Assembly: GCA_013399115.1 (NCBI GenBank)
Contig: VXAA01005245.1
Span: 74,831 to 138,830, forward strand
Direction: 5' to 3'
Source: Anseranas semipalmata
Lineage: Eukaryota > Chordata > Aves > Anseriformes > Anseranatidae
Length of the DNA: 64,000 bases
Shown: piece by piece, positions 1 through 12,640 of the stretch
How the letters are laid out: each line of letters opens with the position of its first letter
Position numbering within the stretch: position 1 is the first letter of the stretch
Position numbers and translations under genes: made by a program
Notes under the pieces: generated by a model
What the model was told of the DNA's origin: nothing
Database searches by the model: none
The model's input: the letters and a program-made list of their open reading frames with translations, nothing else

Positions 1-839
1 AGAAAAATTAGTTTTAATAATTGGTAGCTTAAATAGGGGTAACATAAATCTAAAAGCAGAAACAACTTAAAAAAAAAAGTAGAAAACGAACGTACCTCCT
101 TATTCATTGTGGTATTATAGGGTGAATTTTTCCTGCCTGTTCTCCTTTCCAGTCCAATCATTTCAAGTAAAGACTGTTCTGGGTCTGAAAAGGAGCAATT
201 TCCCTCTCATTCTGGCGGTTCTGTTCTGACACAGGGTGTAGCAGGCAGGCAACCTTCTCTCCATTCCAACCATAACGGATTCAGGAAAATATAATATGCC
301 AAACATGCATAAAACCAAAAAGTTCTGCCATGGGTCTGTGGGGAGGGATTACACAAACGTCTCTAGCACAGGCAATAACCATTGGAAAGTATTTTTGAAT
401 TCAGGTGGACAGCATAAAAGCTGAAATATTTTTAATTATAGTTGCAGCTGGAAGAAGAATGATTAAGCCCATAAAGAACAAAACTTGCAATTGGAAGCCT
501 GAATTTACACATTTTGTACCTGTGCATAGATACTGCAGTGCCCTGTATTTAAATTTCTCTTGGTAGACATTAGAAAAGAAAAGGGAGTGGTGCTAGAGGC
601 AGGGAAACTGTGCATTTGTTAGTAATAATCATAGATAAAAGTTAGTGCATGCTATTCCAGAAATTTTGAAAAGCTTGACTTTTTAGTAACCTGGGTTGAC
701 TTTTCTGTTCTGTTGTTTAATTAATGTAACAGATATTTGCTATTGCAACAACTTATTAAAATAGCCTGCTTCAGCCTGAACTTATAAAAGCTGCTCTAAG
801 AAATTTCTTTTAATTGCACAAAATGTTGCATATAAACCC

Positions 840-860
840 TTTTTTTTTTTTTTTTTTTTT
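840..860. repeat. Poly-T tract
   Basis: An uninterrupted run of 21 T followed by CCCC. It is a simple homopolymer, possibly the remnant of an antisense retroposed poly-A tail, but no body is recognisable beside it. Confidence 0.9.
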
Positions 861-1443
861 CCCCAACAGCGAATTATTAAAGGAAAGTGGTTAGAGAGAT
901 TATGGAGTAAATCCATAGATGTGAGAGTTAACGGCAATATTTGTGAATATGATATATAGATATTTTGGTTTTGCTTTAATTTGTTCCTTTTCCTCTAGGA
1001 TTAGATCCAGTAGGATTTAACTGCATATAGGCAGGAAGATGCACAATCACCCTGTTCACCAGTGTGTAGCAAACTGTGCAGTCACCTGCTCTTAAAGTTT
1101 ATTTCTGATCATCCTGACTTTAACTCCTCACCCTGGCACAGGAAAAGGGAAAATCTAGGCAGGAAACTGGAACAAAGAACTTTGGAGTGACCAAAAATAA
1201 AATTCTTCCTGAATACATTTTGGAGGAGGGAGTAGTTTGCTGTGTGTTTGTCTGTAGTTATAGCCATTTTGAACGAATTACTCTGCAGAATTTAAGATAG
1301 ATTGTGTATACATTTTAGGTTGAGATTTTTTTTTCTCATCTGTCATATTGTATCCTTGCCACTTGGATTTCTTTTAAAACATCCTGGTGTGGGCTACCCT
1401 GCTCTCTGTACGTATGCATTCCCAGATGAAAATAGGCCAGGAG

Positions 1444-1716
1444 CGGACCTGCAACAGGATCGCGGTTGGTGGGGTGGTACGGCACATGCGCTCTGCGCAG
1501 ATCCCGTGGGGCAGGAGCCGAATTGCCGTGCAGGTGGTGGGGAAAGATTAGCATTCATGCGCACAAACAGGAAGCAGGGTTTCAAAAGCAGGAAGCTAGC
1601 CCTGAGCCATGATGACCATAATTGCTGTTCCTGGTGGAGCTGCTGAACTCCCAGTTAGCGCGAGTTACTGTTAGGGTGAGGTCGAACGTCTGTGGGCTGC
1701 GTTCTGGAAGCAAACG
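1444..1716. promoter_or_regulatory. Local CpG-rich patch, possible intronic promoter or enhancer
   Basis: Sixteen CpG dinucleotides occur in about 270 bases, while the flanking kilobases are AT-rich and nearly CpG-free. The sequence is also locally rich in G and C, for example the blocks around 1441-1530 and 1660-1720. No TATA box, initiator or exon with a recognisable product could be assigned, and the open frames here have no family signature. It could be a small CpG island serving as an alternative promoter or noncoding-RNA start, an enhancer, or a recently inserted GC-rich sequence. Only the base composition is seen directly; the role is inference. Confidence 0.35.
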
Positions 1717-2038
1717 TGGTGCAGAAGCTGTGTGCATGCAGGTGGCAGCACAGTTTCATGGCATTTAAAGAATAGACAGTTCATTCTTGAAATGAAGGCT
1801 TTGTGTTTCTGTAGCGTAGAACAAAATAATGGAAATGTTTGTGAAAGTACTGGGTACGCAGGGATGTGCTGCTGCTGTTATACTAGGAGGTGGGTGGAAT
1901 AGGTCCTGCCCCCACAAAGGTACCCACAGATTGTTCCATCCTGTTGTAGCTGTGAAGGCAATATGGGTCTTTTTCTGTGGAGAAATTGTATGTTGTGCTC
2001 TTGAATGAAAAATGCTTTTAGTATATAAATATTTTGAT

Positions 2039-2089
2039 ATTCAGTGTAAAAAACTATGTAAATGTTAAGATTTATTCAGTGTAAAAAAC
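2039..2089. repeat. Short direct duplication (16-bp unit, 35-bp period)
   Basis: The unit ATTCAGTGTAAAAAAC appears at 2039-2054 and again at 2074-2089 without a mismatch. It is a local duplication in intronic sequence with no evident function. Confidence 0.85.
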
Positions 2090-3934
2090 AGTGTCAAATT
2101 ACAGTTGTGTTACACATCGCAAGCTTATTGCTGTAATCCATTACGTTATCTCTGAGTTCTGACTGCTTGGTAAGAGCTACCCATTGTTTGGTTGAATTGT
2201 TTGGTGACAAAATATATTAATGTGTCTGTCTGTGCAGAGGTGGCTACAAGTTTCTGGTGTCTTGATTTCGGATGCAGTTTGCTAATTATCATCATGGGAG
2301 TCAGTCCTCAATTAGTAGATACCTGATAAATTTGAAGACACGTGTGGGAATTTCATTAATTGTGGACATTTTTCACATTTGGTGACGTTGTATTGAGAAG
2401 TATGAATAGCAGCAAAGTCTGAATGTTGGAGTTTTAAATGACAAGTTAAACATTCATTAGGTTTATATATTCAGGGAACTTTTCCTCAAGTTTGACTTGA
2501 ATATTCAACATCGATGAAATTATAAAATTACATCTGTTGCTTGCAAAATACTGGTTTACTCACAGTAGAATCTTTAAGTACTTTAAGTTGGTACATAGAT
2601 CCTTAAATTAAATTTTAATCTCTGAAAACAGAGAAGCAATGTGAGGATTGTTAGGCCTCTTAAATCATTACTGATGGAATTATCAGATCTTAAAGAGCAG
2701 GGCTGAGGTCTAAATTAGTGCAGGTGGATTTGGTTAGGATAGGAAGGGACTTTGTGAGCAGTTCTTGCACCTAAACGAGAGGATATGCTTTATGCAATCT
2801 CAAGGAATTCCACTTCTGAACATTGAGTTGTACTTTACAGACAGGTATTCATGACTACAATTTTAGCAAAAGTGTATGAAGGAGGATTCCTATTTTTTTT
2901 ATTTTATTTTATTTTCAAGTTATGGGTGGAGCAATAGCTTGCACTAAGACTGCTAAGCACTTTGTGCTTATGGTTTTCCTGACTATGGTTATAAGTAACT
3001 CTCAGGAACACCGGTCATCTATGTTTGGTCTTACATTTATCAGCACTGATTACAAACTGGAAAGCGTAGCAAACACTTTTGCAACCTTTCTTTTTAGCAT
3101 CTAACATGAACAAACCTAATTGAATTTTAGATGCCTGTATTTCCTCTTTAAGAATGACTGATACTGATTAAAAACATTCTTCTGATTTAGTGTGTGTATT
3201 TAACAGGGCTAATGAGGCTGCCTGGACTGATGTATTAAGCAAGCACACTGCTACTAGTACTCAAGTTATTTCTAAATGACCTAATTCAGATACATGCCAA
3301 AGTATGAAGCTTCAGCGTGATTAACTGATACTGGGAAGAGAATCCTTTAGGTCTCGCTCTGATCTCTTATAGTTATATGATCTTCCCAAGTTGTCTAGCA
3401 CATATCATTAAGACTGTGTACTGAGGTTTTTCTTGGCATAGCTGGAGTGGTTAGGAATGTGCTGTTCTTCATGCACTTAACTACTATTTTTAAGTAGTTA
3501 AAGCTTTGCTTTGGATACTTGGCAATCTTAAAGGCGTTTAGTTGTTCTTCATGGAAACTGTCAACCTGTATGGTTTGTTACTGTATCTTAAGAATAGTAA
3601 CCATCAGAAGGACACTTCTGTTATTCTCAAAGATGGTATTACCAGCGACTTAATTAGAGCCTTAGAATTAATTTTCCTTTCCTGTTCATACAGGATACAC
3701 TATATCTTTTGAAAAGTTCTTTAATATGTTACTGTTAAGACACTTCCATTTCACTTCCATTTTTAGGAGCAGGAGCTTCAAATTTGACAGATATGTGCAA
3801 GTAGAAAATGTATTTTTGTTTTCTCTGTTAAAATGTGTCCATTATAAACCTTATAAAAATCTAAGTTAACATAAGTTCATTAGATATATGCTATTTTGGT
3901 TACAAAATTACTGGAACTGTCTGTCTGTAGCAAT

Positions 3935-4620
3935 TACACAATTGCAGAATAATCGAAGTTGGAAAGGACATCTAGATATTACTTAGTTGAAGACTGCTAC
4001 TCAAAACAGGGTCAGCTAGAACAGCATTATGTCAAGTTTTGAGCATCTCCACATTATGAACAGTGCACATGGTCTCCAAGCTGCCAGTTCCTGTGTTCTG
4101 TCACCCTCATACTGGAAAAGTCTCTGTGTGTGTATGTGTGTTTAAATGGAATTTCCTGTTTCAATTTGTGCCCAATTTGTGCTCTTGTGATTTCAGTAGA
4201 TACAGCTAGGAGTCTGGGTCCATCATCTTTACTTCCTCCCACCATGTATTTGCACCCATTGATCAGATCCCCCTGAGCCTTCTCTTCTCCAGGCTGAATC
4301 CCAGCTCTCTTAGCCTCTCCTCATACCTCAGATGCTTCAAGCCCTTGTGGTGCTTTGCTGCACTCACTGCTATATGTGTCCACATCTCTCTTGTACTGGG
4401 AGCCCAGCACTGGACACAGCACTCCAGATGTGGTTTTACCAGTTCTGAGTAGAGGGGAAGGATCACCTCCCTCAGCCTGCTGGTGATGCTCTTCCTAATG
4501 CAGCTCAGGTTGCCACTGGCCTTCTTTGCTGCAAGGGTGCATTACTGGCTTATGCCAATTTGGTGTCCACCAGACCCTCAGTGCGTGTTCTGCAAAGCTG
4601 CTCTGGCCTCAGATCCTTAC
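3935..4620 (-). mobile_element. CR1 LINE fragment, old, antisense to NOVA1
   Basis: Read on the minus strand, this is the 3' portion of a chicken-repeat-1 type LINE. On the plus strand it starts with a degraded element tail near 3940-3975 and continues through recognisable CR1 text, including the segments around 4260-4330 and 4430-4520. The reverse translation of 4263-4466 gives the C-terminal part of the CR1 reverse-transcriptase protein, with a conserved 'LYSELVKPHLE' stretch and a 'YEERLRELG' stretch. The 5' part with the catalytic FADD motif is missing, as is usual for 5'-truncated CR1 copies. Many substitutions and an eroded tail suggest an older insertion than the copies at 36.5 and 50.3 kb. 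The 5' boundary near 4600-4625 is approximate. Confidence 0.88.
4122..4141. repeat. Short GT-rich microsatellite inside CR1
   Basis: A (GT)n run interrupted by one AT lies within the antisense CR1 copy, apparently grown after insertion. Confidence 0.7.
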
Positions 4621-6460
4621 CTGGGGAAGGTGCTGGTCACAGTGAGCTGGGGAGAAGGGAGCAGTGCAGCAGGGATGGAGAACTGCAGGGGGTGGGAGGA
4701 ATTCTGTTACATGGGAGGAGCAGAGATAGTGCTCAGGACATGGGGACAAGGCAGCGTGGAGCTACAGTGCGTACTTCCCAACTTCTCAAATACTCAGTTA
4801 CTGCAGCAGCAGCTATGAAGTCCATGGACAAATGTTTCGTATATACTCATAGATACAAATAGATAGTAGCCTATTACCACCAGTAGTTGTCAGCTGGGCA
4901 CAAACAGTAGATAACTCTTCTGTGAACCTAAAAAATTGAACTTTCTTGATGGTAACCTGGTTTGAGACAAGGTGGTGTGGAAAGAATGACATGAGTAGAA
5001 CAGGAGTTTGAAAAGAAATGCAATTGTAGTAACTGATATTTGCATTTTTAACTAGAATGGAATACTCGCATTTGCAAAACCAATTTTTTTTCCTTGAAAT
5101 AGCATTAACTGTCTGCCTTGCCATTTTAAAGGAAGAAGTTACTTTGTTAATAAGAGGGTTTTTTTTACATGTTTTTAATAACTTTATTGAAAGTCTTAAA
5201 TGAAGCTCCAGTAACAAACATTAATTTTCTCAGGAAAATGAACAAAATAAATTAAAGCTGTTATATCTGGTTAAAAGTTGTGTATTTCCTAACATAAAAA
5301 ATAGTAAGTGTTGGATTTATCTAACTTCTTGTCCTCAGTGAACAGCTCAGAACTGTTTAGCGACAGGAGTGAGCTTTCTTTTCTCTCTCTGAGGAAAGTG
5401 TTTAATATAGTCGTGGGCTTAATTATCCAGCAAGTCCTACTCAGTTGCGTGGTGACCTGTTATTGAGTGAAGTCACCAAAATACTAGAGAATTGGTTCTC
5501 ATGTATTGTATTGATATGGCTTCAGTCTATTTATTTCTCATGGCTGTTAAAATTCCCGATTTTAATATACTCATTTTGAAATCATTTCAATATATATGTT
5601 GAAAACAAATAAAAATGTAGCAAATAAAATAATACAAATATAGTATTTTTTGTGGAGATTCTTGTGTACTTGAATAAATTTAAAAACTTAAGTAGGCACT
5701 TGGTTCATTTAATAAAGCATAAAATTATGAAAAATATGAGGAAGCCAAATGTGAGCTTATCCTGTACTTACCAGTTGCAGAAATGAAACAAAAGCTGGGG
5801 ATTCCACCTAGAATGTTAATGCAGGTGAGACAGTCACATGTCACATACAGCTAAAATCATCAGCATAGCTGATTAGATGAGTTTTCCTTTTTGAGGCTCC
5901 TTTTGTAATATTTAAAATTATTTTTCAAAATTCTTACAGCTTCATCATACCATTATTCTTTCCACTGCATGACATCACACTAGTGACTATTACCAGACTA
6001 AGATATTTTCAGTGTAGCCAATTAAGTGAGCTCAACTTAATTTTAAACCTTAGGTAAACTTTGTCTATATTTATATGAAATGGATTTTTAAGTTGAATTA
6101 ACTTTCAGTTTTTAAATTCAAATACTAAATTTCAGGTTTAAAATCAATTTTTAGAAGTGCTTTTTATCTTAAACAGGTATTTAATACATTTTAGAAACCT
6201 GTATTATTGATACCATAGATTGTACCTGATAAGACTTTGAGAAGGTTTTTTACTGTATAACATTCATATTTCACTTTATCATTGCCATTGGAATTAGAAC
6301 ATCTCCCATGCATTATTATTCATCATCTAGTGACAAATACATACAAATGACTTATTTAGATGATAGTGTTTCTGCTCTTATTTTGTGCCCCAAGTAATAT
6401 TGAGTACATTAAATTCAGTATGACTGGATTGCTTTCAGTTACAATGTGCTCATGAGGACC

Positions 6461-6494
6461 ATGTATCTGCATCTCCCATGTATCTACATCTCCC
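6461..6494. repeat. Tandem 17-bp duplication
   Basis: ATGTATCTGCATCTCCC at 6461-6477 is followed directly by a copy with one substitution (G to A) at 6478-6494. This is a simple tandem duplication with no evident function. Confidence 0.85.
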
Positions 6495-6615
6495 ATATCA
6501 CTTAAGGAAGTGTAGAGCTAAATGATATTAGATTCACTGTTCTGAGCAGTCCTTTTGGTTTTAGTGGAACATATCTTGAGCAAGGAAAGAAGGCTTTTGT
6601 CCATACTGCTAAATA

Positions 6616-6660
6616 GAGCCCGATTCTGACCTCTCCTAAAGAAACTGGGAATAATTGCAC
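6616..6660 (+). repeat. Possible ancient amniote interspersed-repeat remnant
   Basis: The stretch beginning GAGCCCGATTCTGACCTCTC resembles the recurrent 'gattctgacctc' text of old interspersed repeats that are common in turtle and crocodile genomes. The similarity is from memory of the pattern, is short and decays quickly, so family and boundaries are uncertain. Confidence 0.3.
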
Positions 6661-8367
6661 TTAAATCACAAAACAGGTGCAGAAAAGATCTATGTCAGAA
6701 TCCTAGAATTTTAATAGATATTAAGATAGAGTGGTGATTGATGATTAATCCTATGTTCATTTTGAAAAGGTCTCTAGTTTAGAAAGTAAATAAGTCCCAA
6801 CATATGCAAATAACATATTGTTGGTAAAAATTCAATATTTTTGAATTCAATATATATTTTTAGTGTTGGTATGACTCATTCTACAATGAACCTTCATGTT
6901 GAAGCTTAAAGGTTAGAAACAATTCAGAAGCCCACTGTTTAAAACCTATGTGTTATTAATCCAAAATTATTGTGAGTGTACTCTGTTCTAAAACAATATG
7001 AAGGTTGTCAGCTCAGCTCCACTGAGATATCCTGAAATAATACTGATGCAAGTAGAAGACTTCTAAAAAAAAAAAAAATCCCTCACATATCTTAGTGAGC
7101 AATGAGAAAATATGATTTGCTGATTCTTACCAGTTTTTATTGTATTTTTGTTGCTCTTGGAAAAAAAAAAAAAAACGACACAATTTCTTTGAAAAGAAAT
7201 TAATACCTTAGTCCATTCAAGGAAACTAGGGCATGTAAGAGGTCTGTGTTTGTTGTGAATCGTTTGAGCATATTGCGCTAATCAGATTGCATTTCTTTAC
7301 TTAATTTACTGATGTGATTTAAATCTACTTGACTGGTTGAATGCCAATAGATGGAAAACTGTCTAATCGTACTTTTGTGAACATTAAGCTATTTTTAGGT
7401 GCTTTTAGCTGCTGTGTTTTCTTTCAGAGTGGAGCTGCACAATTACTGATTTATTTCTGGAAAATCAAGAAAATGGGCTTTACCATAAATTAGGACAGAT
7501 ATGGTGCTATTAAATACAGACGTTTATCTATGATTTTTAAACTAAATACAGTTGTCCATAGTGTTTTTTTTTTTTTAAAATGAATGAATGGTTTTAAGAG
7601 TCTCTTATTGTTTATATGCTATAGATGAGATTTGAAATGAACAAAAGTCAACACAACAGGAAACATATGCTGTAGTGGTTAGTTCACACCTGCTAACTGC
7701 CTTGAATAGGCTTCGAGATAACATCTGACATGGAATGAATTCATTGTTTAAACCACTGAAACTCTTTGTACAAAATCTGACCCTTCACAGCCCTCTCTTT
7801 GTCAGGGCACTGTTTAAACTCATCCTGCTTTTGAAAAATGTTGCTATGGACGTAGCTTTCTTAAGAAAAGATGTAACTTTAACTTGAAGGAATTTTAGTT
7901 GCAGCTCACGCTGGGTCTAATGTAACAAAATAAAACTGTAGAAAAAATACTTGACTTGAATGGTATAGTGGAGTGTTGATTCTGTAATTTATCTTTCGGT
8001 TCTGCTTACATAATGAGATTTTGCACCACAGTTTTCACTCCCTGTTTTCCCAACTAAGCTTCATATCGTCCACATTCTTTCCAGAGTTGTCATTAGCTCA
8101 ACTGTTGTTGATGAGACTTAGCACGTGTCAGACAGAGCACAATTTGGATTTTATATTCTTTTCCAGAAAGCTCCAAAACCTTTGTTATCATATGCAAGTG
8201 TGCTGAAGTCAGGGAATGTCCATGTTTTGTTTTTGATGAATGTTTAAAAGTTTATAGAGAGCAATCTGACCACACGCCGTTGACTCAGTAGACTATATTA
8301 AGACAATAAGAAATGGAAATGACTTATAACTACATCACAGTATCTTTGTGCTATCCTTCTAAATGTT

Positions 8368-8450
8368 TGGCACTAACCACCTCTGGGAACAGGATACCAG
8401 ATTTGGTAGGCCATGGATTGTAACTGCTATGGCAATCCTTATGTTTCTAG
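8368..8450 (+). mobile_element. Ancient LINE/SINE 3' tail remnant (amniote CR1-like)
   Basis: The block from CACTAACCACCTCTGGGAAC to GGCAATCCTTATGTTTC follows the order of the well-known 3' tail of amniote CR1-related retroposons: 'gggaacaggatac', then a 'tggacc' region, then 'atggcaat-cttatgtt'. The middle portion is strongly eroded. The open frame at 8363-8656 overlaps it and is not regarded as a gene. Age and subfamily cannot be assigned by eye. Confidence 0.6.
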
Positions 8451-10330
8451 TGTTGATTCAAATGGTCTGTGCATTGCAACGTTTCTCTCATGTCATGGCT
8501 CTGACGGATGCGTGGCCAGGGGGTGCAGATCAGCCAGCTGGTGCTGGGGCTGCCTGCAGCCCCACAGTGGACCTTGCCATCCTTGAGACGCAGCATGTGA
8601 TCCACTCGCAAATCAGCTCCTCAGCTACCACCACTGTTTTGAGCCTGGCATATTGAGGTAAACCAGTCCCAGTTTTTGGTTTATCCCAATGTGTCAGGCT
8701 GAAAACTGAAGGGTCAGGAGTTCATTGCTAATCTGATCAGATGTCTCTGTTCTGGGGGCAGCAGCATCTGTCAGAAGGGAGTTGTGTGCAACTGGGGTAA
8801 TAACTGATTTAGCTGTTGGTCTGATTTTAGTCTCCATACACGTGTCTGTCAGGACCTTTAGCGTCTGCACCTACACATGCAATTACTGATTTTCTGTCGT
8901 ACTATTCATAAACTCATCAATGGTCTCCTTATTTCCAGTAACCTGCAAAATGTAAAGCTCTCTCCTTCTTGGTTTCTGGTTGCATTCAGTGCAGTGCTCT
9001 AAGTACTAAGCGCAGATTGACACATCCACGGTATAACTATCTACTGCTAAGAGCCAAGAGTTACGGTGTTGTTTGTACCTCATCTGGATAAAAACATATA
9101 CTGTTTTGTTATGGTATATAACATCTGGTTTTATTCTATTTTGGAATGTTATTTTTCTAACTTCAGGATGCTTGTTTTTAGTTACACATTCCAGTGAAAT
9201 CCTCATTCAAAAAGGTATTGTTAATCTTAGTTATTTCTATAAGTGGTATTGGTGCTTTCGTTTAGAAATGCTGGTGCTTCTTAGGAAATAATAGTATGTA
9301 GAGTTGGAGATAGGTGAAATAATATGAATTGGTATTGCAAATAAACTGACAAACTAGTCACATGTAATTCAATGTTGACACATACTGTATATTGTGGCTG
9401 AGAACAATAAACACAATATAAATAAAATGAATAGTACTGAATCAGAATAAGAGGGCTTTGAAAGGAATCCTGGCTTAATAGTCTATTTATTTTTAGTAAA
9501 TACCATTCTGTAAAAACAATTACCAAAAGCAAATGATCTTAAAAAGAATGGTAACATAACAAACCTGGCTAGACTTTTAAATGCCCTCTGTTAAGAATTA
9601 TACTTAAATATTTGCAACATGTCTTAGCATAAACCATAGTGTTTTTAAAGACAAAAAGAAAAATGAATATGCTAAGAATCAGTACTACTGGTTTTCTTAA
9701 TTGCTGTTAACATGCTTATAATGTAATGTACCAAACAAACAAAAATGTAATTCTATATTTCTTTAAAAATTACTGTTGCTGTAAAAACAGCTTTAGAAAT
9801 AGTTTTGTAAAAACTATTTTTGATTTAAAAAAAAAAAATACCCTTTCGTTAATGACACATAAAAGTATCACCATCATATAGATGCGACAAATTTATAAGA
9901 CTAAGCGTTTTTTGTTCTATTAAATCATAAACATTGGTCTTTACAGGGATACCCACAACTCATGGCAAAGTCAGTGAAAATTGAGCACTGTCAGTAACTG
10001 GTGGAATCAGATTGTGTAGTTTTAATTTTTTTAAGTAGTTTTGTATGATAGGGAAAGACAGTTTTGTAAGGCAGCTTGTCTAATCCTTGATGATTAACTA
10101 CATTCAGCATGGTAACTCTTTCTCTGAACCATTTTAATTACTGTTGTGAAGAAAACTGAATGCATCAGTTACTGTACAATTGTAACTGCTCTTAAAATCC
10201 TGTCCCTAGAGTCTGAGGCACCTGGAGGAGCAGAATAATCCTGTTGCATAATTTGATAGTCGTTGTTGCTTTGTCATTATGCCCTGTTTTTGTTTTTTTA
10301 TTTTTAGTTGTTGTTTTTCTGTGTAGGTAT

Positions 10331-10402
10331 TTAATACTAATACTATATACTATATATATAGTATTATTATATTATATATATATTATATAGTTATATAATA
10401 AT
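10331..10402. repeat. AT-rich tract with inverted repeat
   Basis: Almost pure A and T over about 70 bases. An 11-base inverted repeat, AATACTATATA at 10339-10349 and TATATAGTATT at 10355-10365, could form a hairpin or cruciform. It is followed by further TATA and ATT repeats. Such tracts are typical of bird introns and polymorphic in length. Confidence 0.8.
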
Positions 10403-12540
10403 GCATTTGTGTATCCAAAGAATAAGTTTAATATATTATTGTGGTTTTCTTTAAGATATTTACCATTATGCTTTTATTTTCTTAATTTTAATGATATTTA
10501 GTGAGCACTGACAGCTTTATGGTAATCTTAAAAATGAAATGTTGGTTACAGAGAAAAGTTACTAATTTTAGCCAACTATTGCCTAAATTTTCTAAAGAGA
10601 GAGGCATTTCAAAGGATAAGTGATCTGGAACAATGTTGTTATTGATATTCCTTGTAAAAAGTTTTGTCTGAAATCATGAATCAGTATGGTTACTTTTCTT
10701 TCCACAGCTCTTTGTATTTGTCTCCATTAAATGTGATTAGGTGTGGGTGTAATATTAGAGAATTAATACCACATAAATGTGGACTGTATTATAAAAAGTA
10801 GCAGGTAATTCACTGGTTACCCTAGGTATTTTAGGAGATTTCTGCCTTCTAAAGAGACACACTTTCAATGGAAAAAAAAATCCTATTTTTGTAGGGTTTT
10901 TAGTAAACTGATTTTACTGAGTCTAAATCAATAGCAGGTTTTTGAAACCAGCCAGATAGCATAAGACATCTATGGCTAATCTCACCTGCTGCCATCGCCT
11001 GTTCCTTCTCACCTGCTGCTATTGCCTGCTGTTACTTGACTTTCAAAGGAAGCTAAGGTTGGTAGAACACAATTAAAAGAAGCAAAAGAAGCAAGTTTTG
11101 ACTGGATATTTAGGTACGTTCTTTAGTTAAAACCTTACCTTATTTTGTGAAGTTTGGTCTTTATTTTTGAAGAAGCAGCTGGAATTTTATCTCCTAGGGT
11201 CTGGTTGTGCATCCATTTCTGTAGAATGGACATCAAATTAATGGAAATAAGGTCCTTTTTTTTTAATACTGTACATTTTTCTCTTTTTTTTCCTTTCATG
11301 TGTTTTTTAATTATTTTTCTTCTGATTACAGCCCATAGTTGCAGAGCATTCGGTAGCAGTGGGTGGCAGTCATAAATCTTTGTAGTAGATTTCTGTAGCC
11401 CGGCTGCCTGCTGGTACAATTACCAGCTTAAAATCAACTGTGGAATTTGACAATTCAGAGGAGGTTTTTACAAAAATCAAGATTTTAAGCAGATATTCTT
11501 AGCACTTGTAACTCAGTCCTCTCAAAGTCAAGGAGCTTTGGTATCTGAAAGCGTCTAATAATCTTTTCCTTTCAAGCTGTGTTTAAATAATATTGAAGAG
11601 ATTGTTTTTGGTAAGGTAACAAAGCAGTTATGTTGATACACTAGGTACTGCACTTTTTGTGCAGTTGAAATCATGAGGGTTTCAATTGTAAATTACTTGT
11701 TGTTATATCAGTTTACTGCAGTTGTTAATAACTGTATATGATAATACTGATTAATATCTGCACTTAGAACACAGCAAACAGCATTTTGTGTTTGTATCAT
11801 ACCAGACTAAAAAGATCTGTTTGTGCAAGTAATAAGGTGGGAAGCAATTTGGCACCATTGTTTCTTGCCACACCCAGAGTTTTGCTCCTGTTGTGTCTGG
11901 CAGCGTTTTTTCTTCTGTTTGTATGCCCTTCTTAACTGAGTGTGGCTATAACTTGAATTTTGTGGCAGACTTCATTATCTTTTCAACTACTATCTTCTTT
12001 GTGTTCTTTTTCTTCACAGGAGCATAAGTCATGGCTGAGTCAAGGACCTCATGGGCTGGCATTTAACTATGAACTCTACTTTCTACCTGTCTCTCTTTCT
12101 ATTTGAGCTGCAACATTACAATTTGTGTTTAAACTTTTACCTATTATTTATGCAGCCAGGTCTGGGTTTTGACTGTGTCAAAAGTTCTTGAAATACCCAG
12201 TTTTCTTCATACAATTATCTGATATGTGCATAAAATTAGAGTACATAACACATTAATTGATACTCTGACAGTCCTGCTGGAGGGAAAGCGGGTAGTAAAG
12301 GACTGCCATGAGGATTTAATGGTAATGTAGACTGTGGCAGAGAGTAAAATTCTTGTGTATCCTTTCTAAGAATACACTTCTTGAGTACCTGAGATTGTGT
12401 TTCACACCATTCTGTATAGAAAAAGAAAAGAAATTGTAGTCCTAGTTATGATGTCATTGATTTAGATTACAAGTCTTAGAACAGTATTTTGAAGTAGTTG
12501 GCAGATAGCTATATCTGAATTTTATTTCAATGTGATTTTA

Positions 12541-12640
12541 ATAATTAATGTAGCAATCAATAGAGTATACTTTCACAGAGATGATTGATTGAAGTATCCT
12601 TTAATTGCAGCCTTTAATTAGAATTGATGGCTCACCATTC
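12541..12640. promoter_or_regulatory. Homeodomain-motif-rich block, candidate conserved noncoding element
   Basis: Within 100 bases there are several TAATTA or TTAATTA cores, an AATCAATA and a TGATTGATT, together with TTTAATTGCAG. This density of homeodomain and PBX/MEIS-like words, without simple repetition, is typical of vertebrate noncoding elements near neuronal genes. Conservation itself cannot be seen from one sequence, so the call is tentative. Confidence 0.25.

Noticed and set aside
2640..2790. Weak resemblance to reversed CR1 text (TTAGGATAGGAAGGGACTTTG)
   Set aside because: Only one short block matches and the order of other CR1 landmarks is missing.
4813..5217. 134-codon minus-strand open frame
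   Set aside because: No family motif, Lys/Asn/Ser-rich composition expected from AT-rich DNA, and no splice or promoter context; treated as chance.
8363..8656. 97-codon plus-strand open frame with a hydrophobic segment
   Set aside because: Its first third is the old retroposon tail and the rest has no recognisable domain; the hydrophobic run comes from the repeat text.
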